Origin: Helopsaltes ochotensis
Lineage: Eukaryota > Chordata > Aves > Passeriformes > Locustellidae
Length of the DNA: 64,000 bases
Direction: 5' to 3'
Assembly (NCBI GenBank): GCA_013400155.1
Contig: VXBM01001876.1
Span: 42,987-106,986, forward strand
Positions within the stretch are counted from its first letter, which is position 1. Each line of letters begins with the position of its first letter. The notes beneath the pieces were generated by a model. It was not told the origin of the DNA. It ran no database searches and saw only the letters and a program-made list of their open reading frames with translations. Shown here in pieces: positions 26,901 through 40,000 of this stretch. The translations under genes and the position numbers were made by a program.

Positions 26901-29900
26901 TCGTGATTTTTTTGTGAATACTTCTCAGCCAAAATTTCTTATTTACCACAATTGGAACATTCTCAGAATATGTATCTGTTTTACTGCCATTTTCTTTGGA
27001 AAGCGTCTTGGCAGCAGGGACAACCAGCTGGCCATGTGGTGCCTGCCAGCTCTCACACAACTAGACAGGAGCCCCTGGTGGGTGCCATAAGCTTAGCCCA
27101 GGGAAGCTGCACTGTATGTGATCCTCTGCTCCCTGGATACATTACCTGAAAACAAGGATGAGAAACAGGAAGAAAAAATGGGAGCTTGTTTTCTTCTGTT
27201 TAGCACGTTAGTGTCAGTTACGTTGTGCTTTTGGTTTATTTTTAAGAAATGGAATGGTAATGGAATTACCTTGTGTAAAGTGAAGCACCACTAATAGAAA
27301 ATAAACAGTGTTACCTTGAGACAATCTATATCAGAAAAACCCCCCTGGATTTTCTAACTTTCCTACTGAAATTCTACAGCTCAATTTTAGATTGTAGCTG
27401 GAAACTGAGGTTGCCCTGCCTGTCGTAGTGAATGTCTCAGTCACAAAGGACAAAAGATAACCCAGTTGATTTCAAGAGCCTTATTTTATGTAATTCTGAT
27501 ACAGCATATTTGAGACAATAAATGTTATATTCGTTATACATAAATTATTCAGTCATTAATATTTTTAAACAATTATTTGAAGGCTGAGCATCTAAAATAG
27601 TTTGGAAGTTAAAGTACAAATTTAATAGTGTCATATTAAAACAATTTATCTTAGAAGTATTCAAAATTTGAATGGGACAGGAAATCAAATTTCAGAGCTC
27701 AAAGACAAAACCCACCAGCTCAGCTGTTGTGTCAGATTGCTATCAAGCTGTAGCCTGTATCTTTGCATTCCACTAAGAGCAATGGAAACTTACAGACACA
27801 AGCTTGCAAAGCTGGAAATTACTTATACACCCACAGGGACTAGGGCTAATCAAATGCTATATTTTGGTCTAACTCTTTATAAAAAGATATGTAGCTATTT
27901 ATCCAAGAAATATGCAAGGCTGCTAAAATAATATACGAGTATATTAGAGGAAGTGGAATGTTTTCTTAGCAATCTGCATAAAAGCATCAAAGTACTCTGT
28001 AATTGTTATACCTAAAAATTCCTAGAGTAATTGAACTGTAGACGAGATAGTCTGTTACTTAGTTAAAGTGTTAAAACGTTCTCAATTTGCATAGTATCTG
28101 GCTTACATAAATTCCTTTGACATTTCAAAAATCTTCCAGAAGTGTACATGATGCTGGAAACTAAACTGTATTTCAATACTGAGAAACTGTTCCTATGTAC
28201 TAACTATGGCCGCAACAATCTCTGCTCTCGTGTACAACAGCACCTTCTGACAAATGATGTTGTTACTAAACCAATTATAATTATTAAATGGGAAAGAACC
28301 CCCCATTAATTAGAGGCATCATCCTCTCACTACAGCTGGGCCCACAGTTTTTCACAAAGCTCTTCCATGTAAAATAATTAAATAATCTATATACTGTGAA
28401 CTCAGTCACTTTTCATAGTCCTCAAGCAAATTCTTTTTTCTTGGTCTGGAGTCCTGGCTTAAATGCAGTTGAAGATGGATGCTTTTGATTAACTGTGTTC
28501 ACATCATCACTGGATGTTTCCATAAAATAATAACTTGCTGAATCATAAGTATTTAGACTGACTGAAATTCCAGGAAACTGAAAGTAATGTCTTTATCCTG
28601 AGTTCTCAGACAGAATGAGTTCAGCTAAGAATGTTGCTACAAATACAAGGAACTGAAAACAACATCATTGTGGGTAAATATTTGTAATAACTTTTGTCAG
28701 TATGTGCATTTCTTGAGAATTTTGTAAGCTTCATATAGTAAAGACATAAAAGGTTTCAGTAAACATAAAGGCTACAGAGAAAAGCTTGAAACCATGGTAA
28801 TGGAAGAGGAAAATTAAATGTTATCAGTGACCTTAATTCTGTGATGTCTCAGTCTGCCACCTTTGATAGTAAAAGTGATGCTCTCAAGTGCCTAGCTCTT
28901 CAAATGAGGAAGTCCTGAAATGCTCATTGATGTCAGCTCTTTTAATTTACTACTGCTTGACAGAAAGATTCTGAACATATATTACAAAAAAAAAATCCTA
29001 TTTGGCAACAATGATGAAATTTTTTTGTCTCATTTTTTTGTCAGAGAGAGGCAGATTTCTGTCTGACACTATCAGTTATTAAGTCTGAGTTGCTAGGGAG
29101 CACTGTAGTCCCTTATCTTCATAAAGAAGATACTTCTTAGAAGTGGAAAAAATTAAGTTCTGTTTTGGATTTCATTAATAAGAACTTAGAACTGATAGGA
29201 CAGAAATAATGTGATATGTACAGTTGTGAAATCTTAAATACGTATTTCTCATACTAACAGTCTGGTTAGAGGCTGTTTTGAGGATTTATGATTTTTTCAC
29301 TTTGATCACGATTTTCAGAAGTGACAAGTGATTTTGTTCATTTACTTTAGGCCTTTTATAAGGCAGATGCAGAAAATTTTTGTCAGAAATCTTTAAATTT
29401 AGGGTTGTAGTTCTATTATCAACAGCCATATACTTCATCCACTTTCTGTTGCTGGGGAGAGGAATTGGGAGTAGTAAGGGAAAAAAAAAACAACCCTGAA
29501 AACCAAAAAACCAGACCTTCATGTCAATTAAAATTTAATGTTCTCATTTTAATTACAACCACGTTGAGCTAGGGCTGAAATTATATAAAGTCACTGTCTC
29601 TCCTGGACTTGTTCCCACCACTCAGAAGAGGTAACTCTGAGAATTTCCCTTCCCTTTCATTCCCGTGGCCTGACCTTCCCTCACCCTCCCTGCTCTGACC
29701 CTTAATGCGCTGCCCCTGGATGCTGGAAGCACAGGGAAGCACCAGGGCATGCACAGTGTTGGCAGCTGTGGGCATGGCTTGTGATCTGGTTGTTGTGGTA
29801 TTGGTGGGGATGACAGAGGAGGCATCTCTTCTGCAGGCAGATTGCCAAGGAAAAGGCCCCATCCATTCCCCACGTCCTTCAGAGGCTCACCCTGATCAGT

Positions 29901-30849
29901 ATTGCATAGGTGAAAACAGGAAAGGCTGAAGAAATTCATATGGAGAGATAACCTATGCATTTTATATTTTATAGGGTAAGTTTTCTTATATCGAGACTAT
30001 TTTTTCCACAAGCAGTTATTTTGCTAATGAAAAATGACAGGATCAAGCAAGTTCTTGTTTTACTGTCAGATCAGTCGTGGCAGTGATGCTTTGAACATAT
30101 CCAGTGCATTCAACATTTCACCTCTAATGTGGAGACATTCAAGTGCAATAGAAGTGGAATTGATCTGTGATGTTGGCAGGAAGGTGGAGATTAACTTGTG
30201 AAAGTTTCCAGAATACCACAGTGCAATAGTCTGGCCCATTTTGGAACAGAGTTTGCCCTCTGCCCTTGGCAGTGCTAAGGTGGTGGGCAAGGGCTTCACT
30301 GAGCTCCCTTGCATTGTCAGGAAATCAGCTGTGCCATGGACAGACCTCTTTGTCCAGCCAAAGTTTATTGGTTTGCTTAAGAAGTCACTCAAGGGAGATT
30401 TGAACACAATCACGCAGGAGAGTTGAGTGGAAGTTAATGAAGAAGAGTTAATACAAAAATCTGAGATCTGTATCTCTGTTCATTCATGTCTTACCATCTT
30501 TTATTCACACAGTCTTTTCAGCAGTTCCAAAACTCCTGACTTCATTCTTCCACTTTGTGTGCTGGTCCAATATTTTTCCTTTCCTTATCAGCTAGTGATC
30601 ATAATTTGTGTATTATTTCTCTTTTTGGGTATAATACCAAATTTGTTCAGTGAAGGCACGTAAAAATGTTTGAGCTGTTACAAATAGAAGCCATTATAAA
30701 AACCTTATAAGAATGATAATGAACTGGATGAGGTTTGCATTTTCTTTTTTCTTCTTTTTCCAAGTGGCTTTTAGGTGTGTTGAAGTTGATAAAGAGGAGA
30801 TCCTGTTTGGCTGTTGTGATTTCTGCAAGCTGTGGGAATGAGGGAGGGC
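20992..30849. other. Intergenic upstream of MUC6, no gene seen
   Basis: AT-rich with a TA/CA simple repeat at 23013. A GC-richer patch at 29590-29930 and a patch at 30066-30413 (115-codon minus frame) have no recognisable family. Probably holds distal regulatory DNA of MUC6, which I cannot delimit. Confidence 0.5.
23013..23095. repeat. TA/CA-rich simple repeat
   Basis: Degenerate (TATACAT/TAATATG) alternation with repeated GTATATACAT and ATAATATGTATA words. Confidence 0.75.
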
Positions 30850-30972
30850 ATTGCAATTCTATATATAAAGCATCCAAGCTTGAAGAGGGCAGCCTAGAAA
30901 GTGGCAGCATTGGCACTGCCGGCTTGGAACAGAGGGGAGCACTGAGAACACTGCCCAGGCAGGGCGTGAATC
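30850..30972 (+). promoter_or_regulatory. Probable MUC6 core promoter and 5' UTR (TATATAAAG at 30862-30870)
   Basis: TATATAAAG lies about 110 bp upstream of the MUC6 start codon. A transcription start about 30 bp downstream (near 30890-30895) would leave a 5' UTR of roughly 80 nt. The flanking sequence is AT-rich with no CpG island, which fits a tissue-restricted, TATA-type promoter. The start site itself is inferred. The ATG at 30973 has A at -3 and opens a clear signal peptide. Confidence 0.6.
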
Positions 30973-31024
30973 ATGCTCCCAACACTGGTACTGCTCATCC
31001 TCTGCAGCTTCCTGCACTCTGCCG
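30973..31024 (+). CDS. MUC6: MUC6 exon 1: signal peptide
   Basis: Residues 1-17, MLPTLVLLILCSFLHSA: a short N-region, a hydrophobic Leu-rich core and an SA cleavage-like end, as expected for a secreted protein. Donor g|gtaagt is strong; phase 1 exit. Followed by the longest intron of the gene (about 5.7 kb). Confidence 0.85.
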
Positions 31025-34000
31025 GTAAGTCCGAGGTACCTGGGCTCCTCCTGGTACATGGCTTGAAGGAAAATTGTAGCACCACACATCATATGAGGTT
31101 CAGGTTTTGTTCTCCTTTCCCACAACCTGCAGAATTCAGTTTACATGTTTTCTTCTCTTTTGCTTCATCTTAAAACACAACAGGTTATTTAATAAATACA
31201 TGACTGAAATAAAATGATTCCTTCTTAACTGCTTCAGAAAGCTGGTTACTGATTTGTTGGATCCTTCCCTAAAACTTATTCCCTTTATTTTTAATGGACT
31301 TTTGTTGTGTTTCCGAGTTGCCAAGTGCCTTCATCTTTCAGATGTTCATGACCCAGTGTCCTAGTGATGTCATTGCAGATATATATTGTATATCTTCTGT
31401 GTAGAATGATAATGAAAATCCTTTTTCTTTTTTATGGGAACTGCAAAAAAGCATTAAGTATGAGCTATGTGATGACATTTCTTTTTTGAAGAATGATGTG
31501 ATAGAAAGAATCCTGTGCTGGAGAACAGGCAAAGGGTTCTAGTCTAAAAATTTTACATGACTCTTAAATGTATTCCTCTGTATGTTATTCAATGCAATCC
31601 TTCAGTCTTTCTAAGAAGTCTGTCTTATTTTTTGATCCAACCCACCTATATACCAGATGAATGTGTTATTTCTAAAAAAAGATTTGATAGGTAAGTTAAT
31701 TGGCTCTGTAGCTACTTGGCCACCTTACTCATTATTCCTCCTGTGCTGTTATCAGTGGATTTTTTCAATATAAGCCTTTTTTTGCCATGGTTTGTCGTTG
31801 CTTAAGATGTTGTTTTTGCTTTTTTTTTCTTTTTATCTCTTCTGTAAACTCTCTTTAATTAAGAGCTATTACAGTTAGAATTTCAAGAAAAGATTTCAAG
31901 CTTCTAAAAAGCATACTGCACTTGCTTTAGGTTAAACGAAGTTAAATTTATTTCTTCTGTGTTGTGTTTACTACATTTAGTGAACCATATAGTTCAAATT
32001 GCATGGGGACATTTATTGCTCTTAAATCACTGACTCAACTGTAGCATGAAAATAAATAAAATATAAGCAACTCAACCATTTAGTAGACTCTCAGAGCCAA
32101 TTTCTAACCTCAACTGTATTGTTATAAATCAGGTGTAACTCCATTCACTGTATTGGCACCATTGTAACCAGTATAAAGTTAAGGACCTGAACGTGGGTCC
32201 TAACCCCAGGTTTTGTTGCCTGCAAGAGTACTATCGTAACCTACGTGACTTCCTTTTTTAGATGATAGATGTATTGATATTGATGCAATTATATAGAAAA
32301 TTGCTGTAGACACTTACACAGCCACAGGCCTTATATGTCAGCTTGGCAATCACAAATCAGAACTTCTACAAAGGACTAAGTTGAATTTAAAGATTGAAAC
32401 CCTAGAAGCAGGATCTAGAAAATTCTTACAGAGCAGTTTTCTCCTTTGGGATGTGTCAATATTTCAGGTCCTTGGAATGCCTCAAAAGGTTGAAGATTGT
32501 GAAAACAAACAGATCTCACTCTGTCAAGGAAAGATTTGAAATTAGACAGTTTTTGGATGTTGATGGGTATGTTAAATTGGACAACATGCAGTGTGCTCAT
32601 TGTTTTGAACTCTAGATCCAAGTGTTGTTTTCTTAGAATGAGTCAGATCAAAGCCAGGACTTAATTCTCTTCTTCATGGGCCTGCATCCAACTTCTGTAC
32701 CTTGATTCTGTCTCTAGCTGGAAATGTAAATACTGATTGTAAGGACATACATTTGATTATTTGATGTGAAGTCTGATGAAAAGTGATAACTTAAGAAAAT
32801 CAGTAAACATGCATTAACTTGAGAAAAAATAATCTGCAGAAGCTTCAAACCTGATTAAAACTTTAGTTCTAGCCTTTGCTTAATAAGAGGTGCTGATTCA
32901 TTGAGTGAATTGAGGCTTCACGCTTCACCCCTTTAGCTAATTCAATAATCAAAACTGCATGGATCCTTTTGAGAGGTTTGTATACAGTCATGCTTTTTCT
33001 TATGAAGTATGTAACTAGGAAGCCACCTTGATTTATGCTGTTCACATATCTGTGTTTGCAAGAGACAAAAAGAGTTAATAATTTCATACTGAAGAGAAAT
33101 TATCACGAACATGTGCGACTGATAACTCATATTACAGCTACAGCTCTACCAGTACCCTCCGTGTTAAATTTAATTTTAGGCTTCTATAATTTTAAAGATC
33201 TTGTCCTTTGCAGAACGTCGGATATTTCAACATTTCTGTTCGTCTCAAATTAGAAGAGAAAAACTGAACCCTTTACAAAACAGAGATTTTGAACTATTTC
33301 TGCCAGTTGGAAGTACAAAGATTTCATTTCAATGTTTTGTTTTCATTTGTTTATCTGGTGTGAAATTCTTTGATTGAAGCCATTACAACATAAAATTGTA
33401 TTTTCCCATAGAGATGTTTCATAGTAACCATAGTATAGGAACAAAATCTTTTATTTCTTCATAGTAAATGGTGTTCCTTGTATTGCTGCCATGAGCTAGG
33501 CAGGCTGACCACACAGAAACTGCAGTTCAGCAGATATAATTCTCAAGGAAGTTGGCCAGCTGGAGTAGAGTGGGAATTGGAAGTATAACCTTCCTTTGTC
33601 CAAGAGAAGTGAAACTCTGGTTAAAGTTCTACTGAGATAATTCAAAGTAAGTATTTCTATTTAGAAAATGCAAAAAAAGCATTTCATGTCATTTCTCAAA
33701 GGAAAACAGAATACTTGCAGTAATAGTAAAATGTCAGTAAGGAAGATTTCAGTACTTTAGAAATCTCATTTAACACTAGGACAGCCTTTGAAATGAAAAA
33801 TCTTAGATGATTGCAAAATACAACTTCTGCATAGCCATAGTACTTGATATATCTGTACAATCTGCCACTTTATGTGCTTCTGAATGGTTGCTAACATTGC
33901 CAGGAAGGTTTAACTATTCTCTTCAGAGGTAAGTGTGAGAAAAAGAATGTAAATGCTGAGAATAATTACTGTACTGTAATTAGTATAATCATTTGATCTG

Positions 34001-37000
34001 ACAGGATACAGACTGATTGGCAGATAGTCAGCAAATGGCTCTGTATTTGTTTTATTAGCTATTCTTTGGGCAAAAAGTTGAAGTGGATTTCATGTCCTTA
34101 GTTATTTTCTATCTAACTCTTGTACACCTCCATATAATCTGGGATGATTATTATGCTCAAATTTAATCTAAATACCAAACCTGAAGTATGTGTTGTTTGC
34201 CATGCTTAGATGTTTGAGTTTGAAAAGCTAACAAACAAGCTTTGTAAACTCGTTTGTCTGTTCTAATCTAAAATATTTGTCCATTAATTATTAGACATTT
34301 TGCTTTACATCAAGCTCTCTAGATAGGTCTGACTTGAAGTAAATTTTAGGCATATATTCAATTCCTGGAAATCTGATATCCTTGGAGGGCAGCTGTTACA
34401 CACTCCTAAATCCCATTCATGTAGTGTTTGAAGTTTAGGATTAAACTGTAATGATTAGAAAACTGTAAAACCAACAATAATAGATTATTGAACAAATGCA
34501 GGTATCAAAATCCAAGCATTCAAAAAAGGCAGCAGCCAATTCTAGGCATGAAGAGTGTTAGCTTGAAAGCCACAAACTGACTGTTCCTTTTTGTGGTGTA
34601 CTTACTGTGATGCATGGTTCGCTAGGATCTTGGAAGGAGCGTGCTGGATTTTGGAAATGCCTGCTGAGTTGCAGGCCAACCGTGGAGATTTTCTAAAACA
34701 CTGGCTAAATTTCAAACAATTATTGGCCAGTGCTGACCAATTCTAGACAGCAAGGCAGCATGAGTAGGATCTATAATGACTTTGTGATGAGTATGTCAGA
34801 CAGCTTGGGAGTGGCTGAGATAAATGCCATTTTAAGCTATTAGAACATTTAGGATGGGAGAACTTTTGTCACTGAACTTAGATCCTTGATTTATTTCCCT
34901 TATGCCTAAATAGTCATTGTATACGATTCCACCAGTGTAGTATTTTAGCTTGATGCTTTGGGAAGGCTGACCTGAAACAGAGACTGGACAGAGCTAGAGA
35001 ATAAAGTAGGTGTTTATTGAAAAGTCTTTAGGATACACCTTGGGCAGGACAAGAGCCTGACCAGGGCTACACCCTGGTGGACTTGGAATGATCCCCCGGA
35101 CACGAGGTCTTACACTTCTATAAGTTTTGGTCCATTTACATATTGGGGTTTAATTGTCCAATTACAGCTTCAGGTTGTGAGATCCCATCCTTCTTGTTTC
35201 TCCCTTCAGTCCACCATTGTTTATGCTTTTGGGCCTGGAAGTTGTCCTTGGTCTTCAGCCGGAAAAGGATTTGTTTTGTCTACCTATTGTGTGAAGAGAG
35301 CTTACTGGCACCTAGTAAGAGGCTCAGAGCTACACCCCTAGGCAGCACAGAATCTGAAAAACATGAAAACTAAAACCTAAGGCATCAAGCTCTTAAATAT
35401 TTAAATGAAATATTAAATACTTTAGCTCTTAGATTAGTTTATCCATTTAACATCTGTTTTCAGCAAGTATTGTTTCATAGAAGAATTGAGGTATGGGCTG
35501 ATGGGAATGTTGGAGATGTCTGAATCTGAGATCCAAAGCAAAAGGATGTGCTACACTCAGTTCCAAAATTCCCTCTTGTGCTTTAACCTAGCCTTACATA
35601 AAAGGCAGAGCCTCACCTGTCTTCCTGCAGCCCTTGAGGTAGCACATGGCAAATATTACCTTACCTTCAGCAGCGCAGCGTGGAATTGGCTGAGAGTCTG
35701 CTACAGCTGGTGAGCTCCCTGGAGGCTTCCACTCCCTGCAGTATCCAAGGAAGCAGCAGGACCCAGCAGAGCTGTAGTGTATATATAGATCTGTATGTGG
35801 ATTTCGCCTGGTTTATTTGATGGAAGAAACCTTCTGCCACAGCATTTTCTATGTTGCAAAAGATCCTAAACATGTAATAGAGAATTACATGGGTTCTACA
35901 AGGTACTTGCTCCTGCTACCTAAGAAATACCAGACATGAGAAAATTAAAAATTAACATTTCTGAAGCACCTCCTGCATCTTGTTTTGGTTTTTACGACCC
36001 AGCTATTGAGTCTGAGAGCTCACTCCAGCAGTGCTGGAGGAAAATGCTGGGTGAAGAAGGAGTGTTTGGGTATGTGTGAGAACATGGAGCGGTTTTACTC
36101 ATGCAGCAGGTCTGTCTTTGACATGGAAAAGGAACCACCCTGCACTCAGCATTTGCTAAACATTCCTTGGCTTCTCCTAACCAAATCAGGCTTTCTGAAG
36201 AGGTGCATGGAAGGGAGCAGGTGAAAGCTTGCATCATTCTGCCTTAAAGTGAGCAGCAAAAGCAGCAACCACGCCTGGGGATTTCCTGCTCTTCACATCC
36301 AGATCCCACGGTTCTTATGAAGAACACACGGGACAATACTTTCCCCATATTTTCACACTTCTGGCTATTCCCTCCACTACTACCCAGATGGTGAAATAAG
36401 AACTCCAAAACATGAGGAGAGATTTATCCCACTTTTTTGAACAGGAACATAGGAGTTTAGTATGAAGTATAGGAGCTCTCAAATAGCATAGGATTTCTGG
36501 CAAATTTTGATAACATTTGACCGGTACGGAAGAATTTTCTATTACTTAATTATGTAATAGGAATTATGTGATTTTCCATTATAATTTCCATTCAGATTTG
36601 TGTGACAGAGCAAAATTCTTCTGTGCTGACTCTGTTTTAACTTGTAGCATGCTTAAAAATAAATAAATATACAGATACTCAACTTCCTTTTGCTCAGAGG
36701 ATAACTTCATTGTGTTGTCTTTTTCCTTTCACAGCTTTTGAAGGAAATTATTGGTCCCCCATTTTTCTCCAGAAACAGAAAGAATCTCTGCAAAGAAGTA
36801 AGTGTCTGACCTGCTTTTTAATGTTTGCATTCAAGTGTGAGTGACAACTCTATTCAGCATCAAGTCCATATTGCAGAAGGCACTATACAAACCACATAAT
36901 CAAAATAAGTCTTTGCCTCAAGGAGTAATGTTTTGAAGCATTAAATTTTAGAAATTCCGAATGAAGACTTGGCATGTAAAAAGATTGTAAAATGCATTGT

Positions 37001-40000
37001 CTCACTGTGATAAATTTTAAACTAAATGTAAAGTACTTTAGTGTGCCATGCTGAGGTTTTGATGCCTAAGGATAGAAACTGTGAGCAGTTTAATAGCCGT
37101 CCACATTTAGAAATAATGCTATTGGGGTAATTTGCATGGTATGTTTTATTTTCATTCCTACATATTAGTGCCTAATGCTATCTGAAAATTTAAGATATGG
37201 ATTCTTTTAATATTGCAAAATCCAGGAAGATCTAATCCATATAGATTAGATCTGTGAAAATGATTTTAAAGATTTTAAGTTAAAACAAACTTTTATGCAA
37301 ATAGGCAGTCAGAGTGTGGAATACTTCTTCCTCACCTTTATAACCAGCAGCCAGAGGGGGGTCAGAGTAGGACAGATCTTGGCTTCAGTGTTCAGCTCTA
37401 CCAGCGGCTGCCACACTTCTGGTAGTTTACCTGTAGTTTTTCCTTAGCTCCCAAGAATGGCTTGTGTGCATCCATCCAAATCTGTATGCAAAATTAACTC
37501 CAGCCCCCTACTTACTGTAAATTTGTGCTAGTCCTTCTGAGTCTGAGAAATACAAATAGTAAGGTACTACTATCTTACTTGTGTAAAACAACGTGCAATG
37601 CCAAAACAACAAAAAATTAGCATATTAAAGCTTTAAAATATTTAAAATATTAGCTATCAGAATTATGGTTAGAAAGGCAGGTGCCTGTAAAATGTTAACT
37701 TGTAATTAAAATGTAATGGCAAATTTTGACTGTAGTTATTGTGGAATTTTCTGCTACAAAGAAATTTTGGTTCTGTTCAAAATGATGGTGGACAAGGACT
37801 TGGAAGCCAGAGCAAAAGGGAGGGGTAAGCAGAAAAATCTTAATAGCCTCACAAAATTCGCTGAACTGAACATAATTGGAGACTGAGAGAATGTCTGTGT
37901 GTGTATATGCCTGATCTGATGGTAATCTTCCCTTGGGCAGGCTGTTAATGGTCACTGCTGAAAATAAAATACAGAGCTACATCAACCCTTGGGCAGAACC
38001 AACACACTTTTTCACATGTCCTTTTCTGAAGAAATGTGAGGCACTGGCTTCTAAATTTGAAGTTCATTCAATAGTCGTTTAGTTGTCCATGGCAAGAATG
38101 AATGAATTTTATCATGCTAAGGTGATACATTTTACAGGACATGGTGTTCCTCTGCTATGGGATACAGAAGGTTATAGCCCTTTTGAAAATGCAAAATTTT
38201 CACAAGATCCTGTCTAAAATAAGTAAGGATATCAGTCCTAATCCAGCTTTTTTTCTGTCCTATTCTATTAAAGGACAATCTTCCTAGTAATTCATAATTT
38301 TAATGTTTTACATTAAAATATCATGCTTTACTTCTGCATACCATTAGAAGGCAATTCTCTGTACTCCAAAGCTTGTTGAATTCAAAGTGGTTGAATGAAA
38401 TTCTTTATCCAGTTTGGGGAAAATGTGGAGGTGTAGAACAAAAAGAATTCCATAAAATGAAAATTTATTATAATTATTTCTTTAGGCAGAAGAAACTTCG
38501 TGGGTTGAATTAGGAGAATTCTCATTCAGTATAAGCATGGAAAAGCTACATGAATTTTTAGTTAAAGTAAAAATAGTGGGAAGACGTTTGATCAGACAAA
38601 AAATTCCCAAATATTCAGGAACTCATCTGTGTCTGCTGTCTGTTCTTACAACAAGAGAAACAGTAGAGCATGGATATGGATTTATTAAAAGAAAATCCCT
38701 AGATATTATTTAGCAAAAGCTGAACTCAAAAGACAAACACATAATGTAGATTTAAACTTCCTTGAGTTATTGACATTCCCATTTGTATTTTTGTTTGATA
38801 AGATTAAAATAAAACCAAATACAGTGACTGTGCTCCTGTATTTATTAAAAGGGGCACCTCTTGCACTCTGACCATTGTGCACCCCCGGGTAATCATTCCT
38901 TGGCACACTCTGGGGTTTGGTGGTCAGTGTGACTCAGTCAGTATATTAAACTATTAATTATTATATTTTATTATATTAAACTATTAACTATATTAAACTG
39001 CAACTTGGGCATGAAGGATCAATGATAACAATCAGCCAATTCTATTTTCCAGTCAGACTTTCAGGACAGAACAGAAGTGTGGAAGAGGAGTACTTTTTGC
39101 CAACAGGTAACTGCTCATTGAGAAACAGTGTTTTCTACATGACCTGGATAAAACTAGTAGCATTCTGTAGTTATTTGATCTCTCCTTTAGAACTAAAAGA
39201 GATGTTTTTGCTTTTACACAATAAATGTTAATTGCATGTAATTTGATAAACTTACCTGATAGGTTTGTAACTCTAAGCTATATTCTAAGATACTTGAGCT
39301 TCATATGATACCATAAGCAAAAATAATTAAAAAATGAAAGTAGCAATCTAAGCCTGGAAATACAGAACTGAAAACATGATTTTAGGTACTTCAATAAAAT
39401 TATCAGCTTCAGAGGGACTGTTAAAATGCTATAAGCAGGTGCAGAACTATCTAACTAAGCAAGTGCTGGAGTTGTATCTCTTTTTTTTTACTCATTTCCA
39501 CATCTGAAAATCTGTATATTCAGATGAACATTCCAGACTGTTTCTTAAAGATGAAAACTGGTTAAAACATTTCATATGCTTATAAAACTGGCTGGACCTT
39601 TGTCAGAGTAACACACAGCCAAAAGAGTGTGGAATTACAAGTTGGATTTTGAAGACAGTCTTCGGATATCTGGTGATTTGGCAGTGCAGTTAATCATGAT
39701 ACAGTAATGCCATAGCTTTGTAAATGCTGTACCTGATATGTTAAAGCTCTGTCTGTAACAAGCTGTCACCATTGCAAACAGATCTAGCAGACTGAAATAA
39801 GAAGGTAAATCTTTATATTACCCAAGAAGTTGGAAGGGCTTTTCCCAAGCTAGGAAGTTAGGGAATTCTTCTCTGCTTAAATTCTTAAATAAGAAAATGC
39901 ATGTATTGCTCTCCTAATATTTTCACTTCCTGATTTGAGATAAAATTTTGAGATTACAAAAGGGAAAAAAAACACAAATAGAGGGATAGAATGTTGTTGA

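Larger units (their letters stand above)
31025..36734 (+). other. MUC6 intron 1
   Basis: About 5.7 kb between the signal-peptide exon and exon 2. It holds an LTR of ERV type (34960-35385) and a probable ancient interspersed repeat near 32095-32190. The rest is unremarkable AT-rich DNA. I saw no other exon. Confidence 0.75.

Noticed and set aside
30066..30413. 115-codon minus frame as a small gene upstream of MUC6
   Set aside because: No family resemblance, no splice or promoter context; left as unexplained intergenic sequence.
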